From contig JANXRW010000087.1 of the NCBI GenBank assembly GCA_025356655.1, positions 1-57,712 on the forward strand: DNA of 57,712 bases, written 5' to 3'. A program made the position numbers and the translations under genes. Below the pieces are notes generated by a model. It saw only the letters and a list, made by a program, of their open reading frames with translations. It had not been told where the DNA came from and made no database searches. The stretch comes from Betaproteobacteria bacterium. GTDB taxonomy: Bacteria; Pseudomonadota; Gammaproteobacteria; Burkholderiales; SHXO01. Shown here in pieces: positions 1 through 9,465 of the stretch (positions are counted from its first letter, which is position 1; each line of letters opens with the position of its first letter).

Positions 1-138
1 GCTCGCCTGCCACGCCCGGACATGTTCAACCCACTTGTGCTCCATCACTTGCTGGTTCATTTGCACCTCCCTGGGAAAACCAGGGAGCCTGCGACGCCGG
101 ATCAGGAAGTGGAAGGTGACTCGGCTGGACGCTTACCT

Positions 139-418
139 AGCACGCGCGCCTTGCGGGCGATACCCACGGGTCGCAGGGCAAAAAGTGGGCTATTCGCCTG
201 GACCGAACGAACTCGGCGCCAAACACGTGGGGATCGTGCAAAGCCTGCTGGTGACCTGGCGCCTGCACGGCATCGATCCGCACATCTATCTGCTCGAGGT
301 GCTGCAGCGGGTCGGAGATCACCCCGCATCACGGGTAGCGGAGCTCAGCCCACGGCTGTGGAAGCAGCACTTCGCGGCCAACCCGCTTCGCTCGGTACTG
401 CATACCCTGGACCGTTGA
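139..418 (+). pseudogene. IS66-family transposase C-terminal remnant, frameshifted
   Basis: The C-terminal part of an IS66-type DDE transposase is readable in two frames. One frame gives RALRAIPTGRR and then LFAWTE up to about position 207. The next frame continues with ELGAKHVGIVQSLL, then LHGIDPHIYLLEVLQRVG, HPASRVAEL and LWKQHFAANPLRS, ending at TGA 416-418. These are the typical last 90 residues of IS66 TnpC proteins. The frame change coincides with a tandem GAAC duplication at 205-212; removing one copy restores a continuous WTELGAKH reading. No catalytic DDE core and no clear terminal inverted repeat is visible, so this is a dead fragment that may extend left beyond the window. Confidence 0.8.
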
Positions 419-647
419 GCAAGAACGCCGCTGGCTGAACGGTTACGGTGGAACGACTGCGCTGGTTGAGCAGGTGGCCGCCGGGTTAGTCTCTGGGGAC
501 GCCAGCTAGGCTGTCGGTGCGGGCGGCTGGGCGTCGACGCTTAGCCGGGGGCGGACCTTCCCAGGGTTCGGTCGAATGGCCCTGCAGACTAACCGTTCGG
601 CGGGGCTGGCTGGCCGATCGAGAATTGCTGATTCGGGTGCTGAATTC

Positions 648-676
648 TTGACCAGCCCCCGCAGACCCGGTACATT
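648..676 (+). promoter_or_regulatory. Predicted sigma70 promoter of the ilvBNC operon
   Basis: TTGACC at 648-653 and TACATT at 671-676 are separated by exactly 17 bp, close to the sigma70 consensus. Transcription would start near 683 and give a leader of about 130 nt before the ilvB start at 814. The leader is GC-rich with several short G/C inverted repeats, but I see no convincing leader peptide rich in Ile, Leu or Val codons. The stretch 419-647 between the transposase remnant and this promoter holds no gene that I can support. Confidence 0.5.
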
Positions 677-813
677 CCTGGGTTTCCCCTCGCACAGGTG
701 TGCACCGCGCGGCCTTTTGCGGTGCTTGCCTCGCCCGTCCCCGCGCGGGCCCGGACCAGCGCGGCGCCGTAGCGCGTGGTCTGCCAGCACTCCCGAAACC
801 GTTAAGGAACCCG

Positions 814-2547
814 ATGATGGAAATGACCGCCCCTGGAGTGGTGTCCCAGACTCAGATTACTGGGGCCGAGATCGTCGTGCGGTGCCTGCAGGAAGAGGGC
901 GTGGAGTTTCTCTTCGGCTATCCCGGCGGGGCCGTGCTGCCGCTGTACGACGAGATCTTCAAGCAAGACAAGGTGAAGCACATCCTGGTGCGCCACGAAC
1001 AGGCAGCCGTGCACGCCGCGGACGGCTATGCGCGGTCCACGCAGCATGTCGGGGTGGTGCTGGTCACCTCCGGTCCTGGCGTGACCAATGCCGTTACCGG
1101 GATTGCCACGGCCTACATGGATTCCATCCCCATGGTGATCATCACCGGTCAGGTGCCCACCCATGCCATCGGGCAGGATGCATTCCAGGAGGTGGACACG
1201 GTGGGGATTACGCGTCCCTGCGTGAAGCACAACTTCCTGGTCAAGGAAGTGGGCGACATCGCCACCACCATCAAGAAGGCCTTCTATGTGGCCAGTACCG
1301 GGCGTCCGGGCCCGGTGCTCGTGGACATTCCCAAGGACATCACGCAGGACAAGGCCGTGTTCCACTACCCGGAGTCCGTCAGCCTGCGCTCTTACAATCC
1401 GGTGACCCGCGGGCACGCCGGCCAACTCAAAAAAGCCCTTGGCCTGATCCTTCAGGCCAAGCGACCCATGGTCTACGCCGGCGGGGGAGTTATCCTCGGC
1501 GAGGCCTCGGCGGCATTGATTGACTTGGTGCACACGCTGGGGTTCCCCTGCACCAACACGCTCATGGGCCTGGGGGGCTTCCCAGGGACCGACCCCCAGT
1601 CGGTGGGCATGCTGGGCATGCACGGCACCTACGAAGCCAACATGGCGATGCAGAACTGCGACGTGCTCATCGCCGTGGGCGCGCGCTTCGACGACCGGGT
1701 CATCGGTAACCCGCAGCACTTCTATCAAGAACAGCGGAAGATCATCCACCTCGATATCGACCCGTCCTCCATCTCCAAGCGGGTGAAAGTGGATGTCCCC
1801 ATCGTCGGCGACGTGCGCGAAGTGCTTCTCGAACTCAACCGCCAGATTGCCGCCACTCGCGAGCGGCCCGACCCCGCAGCGCTAGCTCAGTGGTGGGGGC
1901 AGATCCAGGAGTGGCGCGGCAAGGATTGCCTGAAATTCGATCGCAACAGCCCCATCATCAAGCCGCAGGCCGTGGTCGAGGCGCTGTACCGCGAGACCAA
2001 GGGCGACGCCTTCCTCTCCTCCGACGTGGGCCAGCACCAGATGTGGGCCGCGCAGTTCTACAAATTCGATAAGCCGCGCCGGTGGATCAACTCCGGCGGC
2101 CTGGGAACCATGGGTTTTGGCCTTCCCGCGGCCATGGGCATTTCGCTGGCACATCCCGGCGAGACGGTGGCGTGTATCACCGGCGAGGCCAGTATCATGA
2201 TGTGCATCCAGGAACTGTCCACCTGCAAGCAGTACCACTTGCCCATTAAGGTGATTAGTTTGAACAACCGCTACATGGGCATGGTCCGCCAGTGGCAGGA
2301 GTTCTTTCATGGCAACCGTTACTCCGAGTCCTACATGGACGCGCTGCCGGACTTCGTGGCGCTTGCTCAGGCCTTTGGCCACGTAGGGATGCGCATCGAG
2401 CGTCCGGAGGATGTGGAGCCGGCGCTCAAGGAAGCCTTCAGTCGCAAGAACGATCTCGTGTTCATGGACTTCGTGACCGACCAGACCGAAAACGTCTTCC
2501 CGATGGTGCCCGGTGGCAAGGGCCTCTCGGAAATGATCCTGGGCTAG
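814..2547 (+). CDS. ilvB: Acetolactate synthase large (catalytic) subunit
   Basis: This thiamine-diphosphate enzyme condenses pyruvate with pyruvate or 2-oxobutyrate in the first shared step of valine, leucine and isoleucine synthesis. The protein is 577 aa, normal for IlvB/IlvI. It has the N-terminal ThDP pyrimidine domain with the catalytic Glu62 in RHEQAAVHAADGYAR, a central FAD-type domain, and a C-terminal ThDP domain with LNNRYMGMVRQW. The Mg/ThDP motif reads GEA instead of the common GDG, a variant I recall from Burkholderiales. I chose ATG 814 because AAGGA lies about 6 bp upstream and the conserved ITGAEIVV segment follows 15 residues later; the frame is open to 700 but that extension is not family-like. 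ilvN follows after 28 bp. Confidence 0.96.
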   Translation: MMEMTAPGVVSQTQITGAEIVVRCLQEEGVEFLFGYPGGAVLPLYDEIFKQDKVKHILVRHEQAAVHAADGYARSTQHVGVVLVTSGPGVTNAVTGIATAYMDSIPMVIITGQVPTHAIGQDAFQEVDTVGITRPCVKHNFLVKEVGDIATTIKKAFYVASTGRPGPVLVDIPKDITQDKAVFHYPESVSLRSYNPVTRGHAGQLKKALGLILQAKRPMVYAGGGVILGEASAALIDLVHTLGFPCTNTLMGLGGFPGTDPQSVGMLGMHGTYEANMAMQNCDVLIAVGARFDDRVIGNPQHFYQEQRKIIHLDIDPSSISKRVKVDVPIVGDVREVLLELNRQIAATRERPDPAALAQWWGQIQEWRGKDCLKFDRNSPIIKPQAVVEALYRETKGDAFLSSDVGQHQMWAAQFYKFDKPRRWINSGGLGTMGFGLPAAMGISLAHPGETVACITGEASIMMCIQELSTCKQYHLPIKVISLNNRYMGMVRQWQEFFHGNRYSESYMDALPDFVALAQAFGHVGMRIERPEDVEPALKEAFSRKNDLVFMDFVTDQTENVFPMVPGGKGLSEMILG

Positions 2548-2575
2548 GCCTCAGAACGGACCCGCCCTCGCAACC

Positions 2576-4131
<1,556 letters not shown>

Positions 4132-4159
4132 TCACCGACCTTCTTTCGCCGAGTACCAC

Positions 4160-4192
4160 GGGCGGGGCCTGGCGTCCCGCCCGACTTTCATT
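4160..4192 (+). terminator. Probable rho-independent terminator after ilvC
   Basis: A perfect 7-bp stem GGGCGGG (4160-4166) / CCCGCCC (4176-4182) with a 9-nt loop is followed by the T-rich stretch GACTTTCATT. It starts 28 bp after the ilvC stop and ends just before the GTG start of psd. The T tract is interrupted, so readthrough into psd-pssA is likely to be partial. Confidence 0.5.
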
Positions 4193-4203
4193 GACGGTGC
4201 CCC

Positions 4204-4857
4204 GTGCCTGATAATCATCCGTTGATCGCCCGCGAGGGCTGGGTGCACCTAGCCGTTATCCTTGGCCTGGCGCTGGGTGGTACTTGGCTCTTCGCCCTTT
4301 GGTCGCTTCCCCTGTGGGTGTTGGCGATCTTCGTCCTGCAGTTCTTCCGGGACCCCGCACGGCAACCCCCACAGACGCCCGGCGTGGTGATCTCGCCCGC
4401 CGATGGGCGTGTGGTGGCCGTGGAACAGGGGCAAGATCCCTACCTGAATCGCCGCGCCCTGAAGATCAGCATTTTCATGAACGTCTTCAACGTGCACTCC
4501 AACCGCAGTCCGCTCGCGGGCCGGGTGCGCAACCGCTGGTATCACCCGGGGAGTTTCTTGAACGCGGCCCTATCCAAGGCATCCCTGGAGAATGAGCGGC
4601 TCGCCCTCTGGATCGAGGCGGACAGCGGCGAGGACGTGGTCTGCGTCCAGGTGGCGGGGCTCATCGCCCGGCGGATCTTGTGCTACGTGAACCCGGACGA
4701 CTTGCTGGTCCGGGGCCAGCGCTACGGCTTCATCCGCTTCGGCTCCCGGGTAGATGTCTACCTTCCGCCGCAGAGCATCCCGTTGGTGACCGTGGGCGAT
4801 CGCGTCACCGGCGGCCTCGCCGTCGTGGCACGCCTGGCGGGCAACGCTCCGCACTGA
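4204..4857 (+). CDS. psd: Phosphatidylserine decarboxylase proenzyme (short form)
   Basis: The enzyme decarboxylates phosphatidylserine to phosphatidylethanolamine at the inner membrane. The protein is 217 aa, typical of the short pyruvoyl-dependent type. The N-terminus has a hydrophobic anchor (about residues 14-46). [14 protein letters not shown] is the conserved core around residues 95-110. The C-terminal [12 protein letters not shown] contains the Gly-Ser self-cleavage site that generates the pyruvoyl cofactor, with FGSR replacing the LGST of the long form. The start is GTG 4204, chosen because the conserved N-terminal residues follow directly. The gene is followed 34 bp later by pssA, the enzyme that makes its substrate. 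Confidence 0.95.
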   Translation: MPDNHPLIAREGWVHLAVILGLALGGTWLFALWSLPLWVLAIFVLQFFRDPARQPPQTPGVVISPADGRVVAVEQGQDPYLNRRALKISIFMNVFNVHSNRSPLAGRVRNRWYHPGSFLNAALSKASLENERLALWIEADSGEDVVCVQVAGLIARRILCYVNPDDLLVRGQRYGFIRFGSRVDVYLPPQSIPLVTVGDRVTGGLAVVARLAGNAPH

Positions 4858-4891
4858 GACCCGAGCGACCGTCTGTGCGTAGAATGGCGCG

Positions 4892-5695
4892 ATGAGCTAC
4901 TCCAGTCCCAAGCCGCGCTTCCTCTCCGGCGGGCGAATCCGGCGCAACGGCATCTTCTGGCTACCCAACGCCATCACCACCTTGGCGCTGTTCTCCGGCT
5001 TCTATGCCATCGTGCAGGCCATGAACACGCGCTTTGACCTGGCCGCCGAGGGGATTTTGGCCGCCATGGTGTTCGACGGCCTGGACGGGCGCGTCGCGCG
5101 GCTCACCCGGACGCAAAGCGCCTTTGGTGCCGAGTACGACAGCCTCTCCGACATGGTGTCCTTCGGTGCGGCGCCGGCACTGGTGATCTACGAGTGGGCC
5201 CTGAAGGGGATGGGCAAATTGGGCTGGGTGGCCGCCTTCCTCTACTGTGGCTGTGCGGCCCTGCGCCTGGCGCGCTTCAACACCACGCTCGCCACCATGG
5301 ACAAGCGCTTTTTCCAGGGCCTTCCCAGTCCGGCCGCCGCTGGGCTGCTGGCGGCCTTCGTCTGGACAGTGGAGTCCTTCCACATGGACCCGTCATTGTT
5401 GCGCTGGGTCGCCTCGGCGCTAGCGGTGTTCGCGGGCCTCACCATGGTGAGCAACATTCGCTTCTACAGCGGCAAAGGCATCAATTTTCGCCGCAGCGTT
5501 CCCTTCTTCGTCGTAGTGCTCATCGTGCTGAGCATCATTGCCTTGATCGAGGTGGCGAGCAGCCTCCCCCAACTACTCTTCGCAGGCTTCGTGGTCTACG
5601 CGCTGTCGGGGTATGTCGGCTCGCTGCTCGGCCGCCTGCGGCCGCGGCCCCCGGCGCCACTCCCAGCGCCCTCTCTACCGCCGGATGGGCTCTGA
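4892..5695 (+). CDS. pssA: CDP-diacylglycerol-serine O-phosphatidyltransferase
   Basis: This membrane enzyme transfers a phosphatidyl group from CDP-diacylglycerol to serine. The 267-aa protein carries the full CDP-alcohol phosphatidyltransferase motif DG-x2-AR-x8-G-x3-D-x3-D at about residues 69-91 (DGRVAR, then G, then D and D in EYDSLSD), which binds the divalent cation and CDP. About seven hydrophobic segments follow. The C-terminal tail is proline-rich (RPRPPAPLPAPSLPP). A TAGAAT at 4879-4884 just before the start may add a weak promoter. Together with psd it forms a complete phosphatidylethanolamine synthesis pair. Confidence 0.95.
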   Translation: MSYSSPKPRFLSGGRIRRNGIFWLPNAITTLALFSGFYAIVQAMNTRFDLAAEGILAAMVFDGLDGRVARLTRTQSAFGAEYDSLSDMVSFGAAPALVIYEWALKGMGKLGWVAAFLYCGCAALRLARFNTTLATMDKRFFQGLPSPAAAGLLAAFVWTVESFHMDPSLLRWVASALAVFAGLTMVSNIRFYSGKGINFRRSVPFFVVVLIVLSIIALIEVASSLPQLLFAGFVVYALSGYVGSLLGRLRPRPPAPLPAPSLPPDGL

Positions 5696-5728
5696 AGCCG
5701 GGGGTGCCGGGAAGCGGCCTGCGCTGTA

Positions 5729-5965
5729 CTAGCCCTTGAGCAAGCCGTAGAGCGTGTCCTTCAGGCCTACCCGCTTGTGCTTCAATTCTGCCAGAGCGTC
5801 ATCGGCACAATTCTCGAGGCCGTCCTCGATGCGCACAATTTGTTTGTCCAGGGTTTCGTACTGACTGAAGAGACGCGCGAAGTGCGTATCCCCCTGCTTT
5901 AATTCGTGGATGCGCTCGCGTAGTTCGGGGAATTCCTTGCCAAGGGCATGGTGTTCGACGGGCAT
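5729..5965 (-). CDS. YdcH-like small protein (DUF465 family)
   Basis: A 78-aa highly charged, helix-rich protein starting MPVEHHALGKEFPELRERI and ending LKDTLYGLLKG. The HELK...HFARLFSQYETLDKQIVRIE pattern matches the YdcH/DUF465 family, whose members are short helical hairpins of unknown function. AGGGAAG precedes the ATG at 5965. It lies downstream of the D-lactate dehydrogenase-like gene on the same strand, separated by 55 bp, and converges with pssA. Confidence 0.85.
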   Translation of the reverse strand: MPVEHHALGKEFPELRERIHELKQGDTHFARLFSQYETLDKQIVRIEDGLENCADDALAELKHKRVGLKDTLYGLLKG

Positions 5966-6020
5966 CGTTCTTCCCTCGCGTGGTGCGACCCTAAAGGGGT
6001 TGCAGGGTTTTGCCGGGTAA

Positions 6021-7406
6021 TTAAACGGAAAAAATCTTTCCGGGGTTCAAGATGTTGAGCGGGTCAAGCGCCTGCTTGATCTGTCGCATGACAGTCACAG
6101 CCTCGCCGTGCTCGGCCACAAGGAATTTCTGCTTGCCGAGCCCGATGCCGTGCTCCCCGGTGCAAGTGCCGTCGAGGGCCAGCGCGCGCAGGATTAGGCG
6201 TTCGTTGAGGCGCTCGGCCTCGGCCAACTCCGCGGGATCGTCTCGGTTAATCAGGAAGCCCAGGTGGAAGTTGCCGTCCCCCACGTGGCCCACCAGCGGT
6301 GCGATGAGGAAGCTCTGTTTCAAGTCCGCCTTGGTTTCCAGAATGCACTGCGTGAGTTTGGAGATGGGGACACAGACATCCGTGGCCCAGATCTCGCAGC
6401 CCGGGCGCAGGGCCTTGTTGGCATAGGTGACGTCGTGTCGGGCGGTCCACAGGGCCGTGCGTTCTTCCTGCCGCGTGGCCCAGCGGAACTCACCGCCGTC
6501 GTTGTCCGCCGCCAGCGACTGCACCAGTTCGGCCTGTTCCTTGACGCCGGCCTCCGTGCCATGGAACTCGATGAAGAGGGTGTCCTTGACCGGATAGGAG
6601 AGGTTGGAGAAGCGGTTGACCGCATCCATCTGCACGTCATCGAGCAACTCGATCCGGGCCACGGGCACGCCCAGCTGGATGGTGGAGATCACCGTGTCCA
6701 CCGCGCCCTTGATCGAGCCGAAGGAGCAGACGGCGGCGGCGATGGCTTCGGGCAGCCCGTAGAGCCGCAGGGTCACCTCGGTGATGATGCCGAGCGTGCC
6801 CTCGCTGCCCACGAACAGGCGCGTGAGGTCGTAGCCGGCGGCGGATTTCCGCGCCCGGCGCGAGGTGCGGATGATGCGCCCGTCGGCCATCACCACGGTG
6901 AGTGCGAGCACGTTCTCGCGCATGGTGCCGTAGCGCACCGCGTTGGTACCCGAGGCGCGGGTGGCCGCCATACCGCCCAGGGAAGCGTCTGCGCCCGGGT
7001 CGATGGGGAAAAATAGGCCCTGCTCGCGGATAAACTCGTTGAGTTGCTTGCGCGTCACCCGGGCCTGGACGGTCGCATCCAGGTCCTCGGCATTCACGCG
7101 AAGCACCTGGTTCATGTTCGCCAGGTCGACCACGACGCCACCGTGGGTGGGGATCACCGCGCCCTCCAGCGAGGTTCCCGTGCCGTAGGCCACCACCGGG
7201 GTGCGATGGGCGGCGCAGATGCGCACGATCTCGGCCACTTCCTCGGTACTGTTCGGGAACGCCACGGCGTCCGGGCGGTGCGGGTGGTGCCAGGACTCGT
7301 CACGGCTGTGGTGGTCGCGCACACCCGTGCTCACGGACAACCGATCTCCCAGCAGAACCCGCAATTGATCGATGGCGGTCTGTACTTCCACGGCGGCGAG
7401 GCTCAT
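6021..7406 (-). CDS. FAD-binding D-lactate dehydrogenase (cytochrome)/glycolate oxidase GlcD-type
   Basis: This flavoenzyme of the FAD_binding_4/FAD-oxidase_C (GlcD/Dld) family oxidises a 2-hydroxy acid, most likely D-lactate, and passes electrons to a cytochrome or quinone. The 461-aa protein has the PCMH FAD domain with VVAYGTGTSLEGAVIP and the GADASLGGMAATRASGTN segment. The C-terminal domain shows VGHVGDGNFH and ends GTCTGEHGIGLGKQKFL...ALDPLNILNPGKIF, both hallmarks of the family. The start ATG 7406 was chosen because AGGAG lies 11 bp upstream and the homologous region begins there; the frame stays open to 7664 but that extension is not family-like. Substrate choice between D-lactate and glycolate is not decided by the sequence. 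Confidence 0.88.
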   Translation of the reverse strand: MSLAAVEVQTAIDQLRVLLGDRLSVSTGVRDHHSRDESWHHPHRPDAVAFPNSTEEVAEIVRICAAHRTPVVAYGTGTSLEGAVIPTHGGVVVDLANMNQVLRVNAEDLDATVQARVTRKQLNEFIREQGLFFPIDPGADASLGGMAATRASGTNAVRYGTMRENVLALTVVMADGRIIRTSRRARKSAAGYDLTRLFVGSEGTLGIITEVTLRLYGLPEAIAAAVCSFGSIKGAVDTVISTIQLGVPVARIELLDDVQMDAVNRFSNLSYPVKDTLFIEFHGTEAGVKEQAELVQSLAADNDGGEFRWATRQEERTALWTARHDVTYANKALRPGCEIWATDVCVPISKLTQCILETKADLKQSFLIAPLVGHVGDGNFHLGFLINRDDPAELAEAERLNERLILRALALDGTCTGEHGIGLGKQKFLVAEHGEAVTVMRQIKQALDPLNILNPGKIFSV

Positions 7407-7546
7407 TTTGTATTCAATCTCCTGAAGCCGGGCGGATCCTCCCCGGGCGGCGGCGCGGGCACCAGACATGGGCCCATCTGCTCTAACTCCCCCTGCTAGT
7501 GCCACGCCGGTCCCCTGGCAACCCAAGGCCAGCGACCGCTTGCGCC

Positions 7547-7618
7547 CGAGGGAGTTATTTCGGTGCACGCCCAAGCTTGCAACCGAGGGAGCTAGTTCGG
7601 TGCACGCCCAAGCTTGCA
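7547..7618. repeat. Two-copy 35-bp tandem direct repeat, period 37
   Basis: Copies at 7547-7581 and 7584-7618 differ at only two of 35 positions (GTTATT versus GCTAGT). Each contains GGTGCACGCCCAAGCTTGCA. Within the second copy GGTGCA (7599-7604) and TGCACC (7615-7620) form an inverted repeat. The repeat lies between the divergently transcribed D-lactate dehydrogenase-like gene and leuA, so it could be a tandem operator or a recent small duplication. Confidence 0.85.
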
Positions 7619-7648
7619 CCTGCGGCCCCAGGAGGTTATCATTTTTTG

Positions 7649-7768
7649 ATGCGCCAGAAATCATGCCAAGCAGCCTTGCGCGGTTCGCCGGTGATCCCGG
7701 CCGTTCTGCCCCCCTCTTTCCGCCTCTGCCTGGGCGGCGGGCTGCTGCTGCGCGGCGGCGCGCGCTAA
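7649..7768 (+). CDS. Possible leucine-rich leader peptide upstream of leuA
   Basis: A 39-codon open frame starts at ATG 7649 behind a perfect AGGAGG (7630-7635, spacing 13). It ends with RLCLGGGLLLRGGAR and the stop TAA 7766-7768. Three consecutive CTG leucine codons lie at 7742-7750, followed by more Gly/Arg codons. It ends 104 bp before leuA. Leader peptides with runs of Leu codons control leuA in many proteobacteria, which makes this a plausible regulatory leader. The GC-rich context could also give CTG runs by chance, and no intrinsic terminator with a T tract follows, so this remains a hypothesis. Confidence 0.35.
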   Translation: MRQKSCQAALRGSPVIPAVLPPSFRLCLGGGLLLRGGAR

Positions 7769-7833
7769 CACCCCCTCCCCCTCAGCAGTACCCCCGGATT
7801 CCGAGCCATAGCCCGGAACGACCCTACTGTGCT

Positions 7834-7852
7834 CGCCTGCGCAGCGCAGGCG
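7834..7852 (+). promoter_or_regulatory. Hairpin just upstream of the leuA ribosome-binding site
   Basis: A perfect 8-bp stem CGCCTGCG (7834-7841) / CGCAGGCG (7845-7852) with a 3-nt loop ends 10 nt before the leuA Shine-Dalgarno (CAGGAG at 7861-7866). GCGCAGC at 7839-7845 could instead pair with GCTGCGC at 7747-7753, which overlaps the Leu-codon run of the upstream small open frame. That gives two mutually exclusive structures, as in attenuators. There is no U tract, so any control would more likely act on translation. Confidence 0.35.
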
Positions 7853-7872
7853 GAGCCTGACAGGAGTTTCCC

Positions 7873-9408
7873 ATGAAAGATCATCTCTTGATTTTCGATA
7901 CGACCCTTCGCGACGGTGAGCAGAGCCCCGGCGCCTCCATGACCCAGGAGGAGAAGTTGCGCATCGCCAAGCAACTCGAGCGGTTGCGCGTGGACGTGAT
8001 CGAGGCGGGCTTCCCCGCCGCCAGCAACGGCGATTTCGAGGCGGTGAGCGCCATCGCCGCGGCGGTGAAGGACAGCATCGTATGCGGGCTTGCCCGCGCC
8101 AACGATCACGACGTGCGCCGCGCCGGCGAGGCGCTGCGTTCGGCCGCCGCGGGGCGGATTCACACGTTCATCGCCACCTCGCCCATCCACATGGAGCGCA
8201 AACTGCGCATGTCCCCGGAGCAGGTGATCGAGCAGGCCGTGCGTGCCGTGCGACTGGCCCGGGAGTACCGCGATGATGTGGAGTTCTCTCCCGAGGACGC
8301 GGGCCGCTCCGAGGTGGACTTCCTCTGCCGTATCCTCGAGCAGGTCATCGACGCAGGGGCCACGACGATCAATGTGCCCGATACCGTGGGCTATACCATG
8401 CCGGAGCAGTTCGGCAACCTCATTCGCACGCTCCGCGAGCGGATCCCCAACGCGGACAAGGTGGTATGGTCGGTGCACTGTCACAACGACCTTGGGCTGG
8501 CGGTGGCCAATTCGCTCTCTGCGGTGATGGCTGGGGCGCGCCAGGTAGAGTGCACGATCAACGGCCTGGGCGAGCGCGCCGGCAATGCTGCCCTCGAGGA
8601 GATCGTCATGGCCGTGCGGACGCGCCAAGACTTCTTCCCCTGCCGCACGCGCGTGGACACCACACAAATCATGGCTGCCAGCCGTTTGGTCTCGGGGATA
8701 ACCGGGTTCCCGGTGCAGCCCAACAAGGCCATCGTGGGTGCCAACGCCTTCGCCCACGAATCGGGCATCCACCAGGACGGTGTCATCAAGAACCGGGAAA
8801 CCTACGAGATCATGCGCGCCGAGGACGTGGGGCTTACCGCCAACCGGCTGGTACTCGGCAAGCTCTCGGGGCGTAACGCCTTCCGCCAGCGGCTGCGCGA
8901 ACTGGGCATCGAGCCCGCCAGCGAGGAGGCCGTCAACGCCGCCTTTGCGCGCTTCAAGGACCTGGCCGACCGGAAATCGGAGATCTTTGACGAGGACCTC
9001 CAGATGCTGATCGGCGAGGAGGCCGTCACGCACGCGCACGAACACTTCAAGCTCGTGTCCCTCATGGCCCGCAGCGAAACCGGCGAAACCCCATCGGCTC
9101 GGGTGGTACTCGCCGCTGACGGTGCCGAGCACTGCGCCGAGTCCCTGGGCAGCGGACCCGTGGATGCGATCTTCCGCGCGATCGAGAGCGTGGTCACCAG
9201 CAATGCCGAACTGCAACTTTTCTCGATCAGCAACATCACCAGCGGCACGGATTCCCAAGGTGAGGTTACGGTCCGGCTTAAGAAAAACGGCCGTATCGTC
9301 AACGGGCTGGGCGCGGACACCGACATCGTAGTGGCTTCTGCCAAGGCCTATATCAACGCGCTGAACAAGCTCCACAGCACCCCGGAAAAGCTCAACCCGC
9401 AACTCTAG
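7873..9408 (+). CDS. leuA: 2-isopropylmalate synthase
   Basis: The enzyme condenses acetyl-CoA with 2-oxoisovalerate, the committed step of leucine synthesis. The 511-aa length and start [20 protein letters not shown] fit the LeuA1 type. The TIM barrel holds the metal ligands Asp in [10 protein letters not shown] and His in [15 protein letters not shown], with the [13 protein letters not shown] loop. The C-terminal regulatory domain (from about residue 390) provides leucine feedback inhibition. A CAGGAG Shine-Dalgarno precedes ATG 7873. In many betaproteobacteria this gene follows pssA directly; here the YdcH-like and lactate dehydrogenase genes are inserted on the opposite strand. Confidence 0.97.
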   Translation: MKDHLLIFDTTLRDGEQSPGASMTQEEKLRIAKQLERLRVDVIEAGFPAASNGDFEAVSAIAAAVKDSIVCGLARANDHDVRRAGEALRSAAAGRIHTFIATSPIHMERKLRMSPEQVIEQAVRAVRLAREYRDDVEFSPEDAGRSEVDFLCRILEQVIDAGATTINVPDTVGYTMPEQFGNLIRTLRERIPNADKVVWSVHCHNDLGLAVANSLSAVMAGARQVECTINGLGERAGNAALEEIVMAVRTRQDFFPCRTRVDTTQIMAASRLVSGITGFPVQPNKAIVGANAFAHESGIHQDGVIKNRETYEIMRAEDVGLTANRLVLGKLSGRNAFRQRLRELGIEPASEEAVNAAFARFKDLADRKSEIFDEDLQMLIGEEAVTHAHEHFKLVSLMARSETGETPSARVVLAADGAEHCAESLGSGPVDAIFRAIESVVTSNAELQLFSISNITSGTDSQGEVTVRLKKNGRIVNGLGADTDIVVASAKAYINALNKLHSTPEKLNPQL

Positions 9409-9425
9409 TCAAACCTCTCTGGAGG

Positions 9426-9449
9426 GAGCCCGAGGGGCCCCTCCGGCTC
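9426..9449. promoter_or_regulatory. Near-perfect 12-bp inverted repeat between leuA and the NADH dehydrogenase gene
   Basis: Arms at 9426-9437 and 9438-9449 pair at 11 of 12 positions (GAGCCCGAGGGG against CCCCTCCGGCTC). The hairpin begins 18 bp after the leuA stop and is directly followed by the AAGGAG ribosome-binding site of the next gene. With no T tract it is not a classic terminator. It may be a 3' stability hairpin for the leuA message or modulate translation of the next gene. Confidence 0.5.
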
Positions 9450-9465
9450 AAGGAGTGAGCAACCG

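Noticed and set aside
700..813. Upstream extension of ilvB to position 700
   Set aside because: The extra 38 residues are not like IlvB, contain several Cys and Arg, and lie after the predicted promoter without a ribosome site.
683..813. Ile/Val/Leu leader peptide before ilvB
   Set aside because: A GTG-started frame exists but has few branched-chain codons and no terminator follows.
7599..7620. NtrC-type site (TGCACC-N5-GGTGCA) in the tandem repeat
   Set aside because: The half-sites occur in the opposite orientation and with 10-bp spacing, so they do not match the NtrC consensus.
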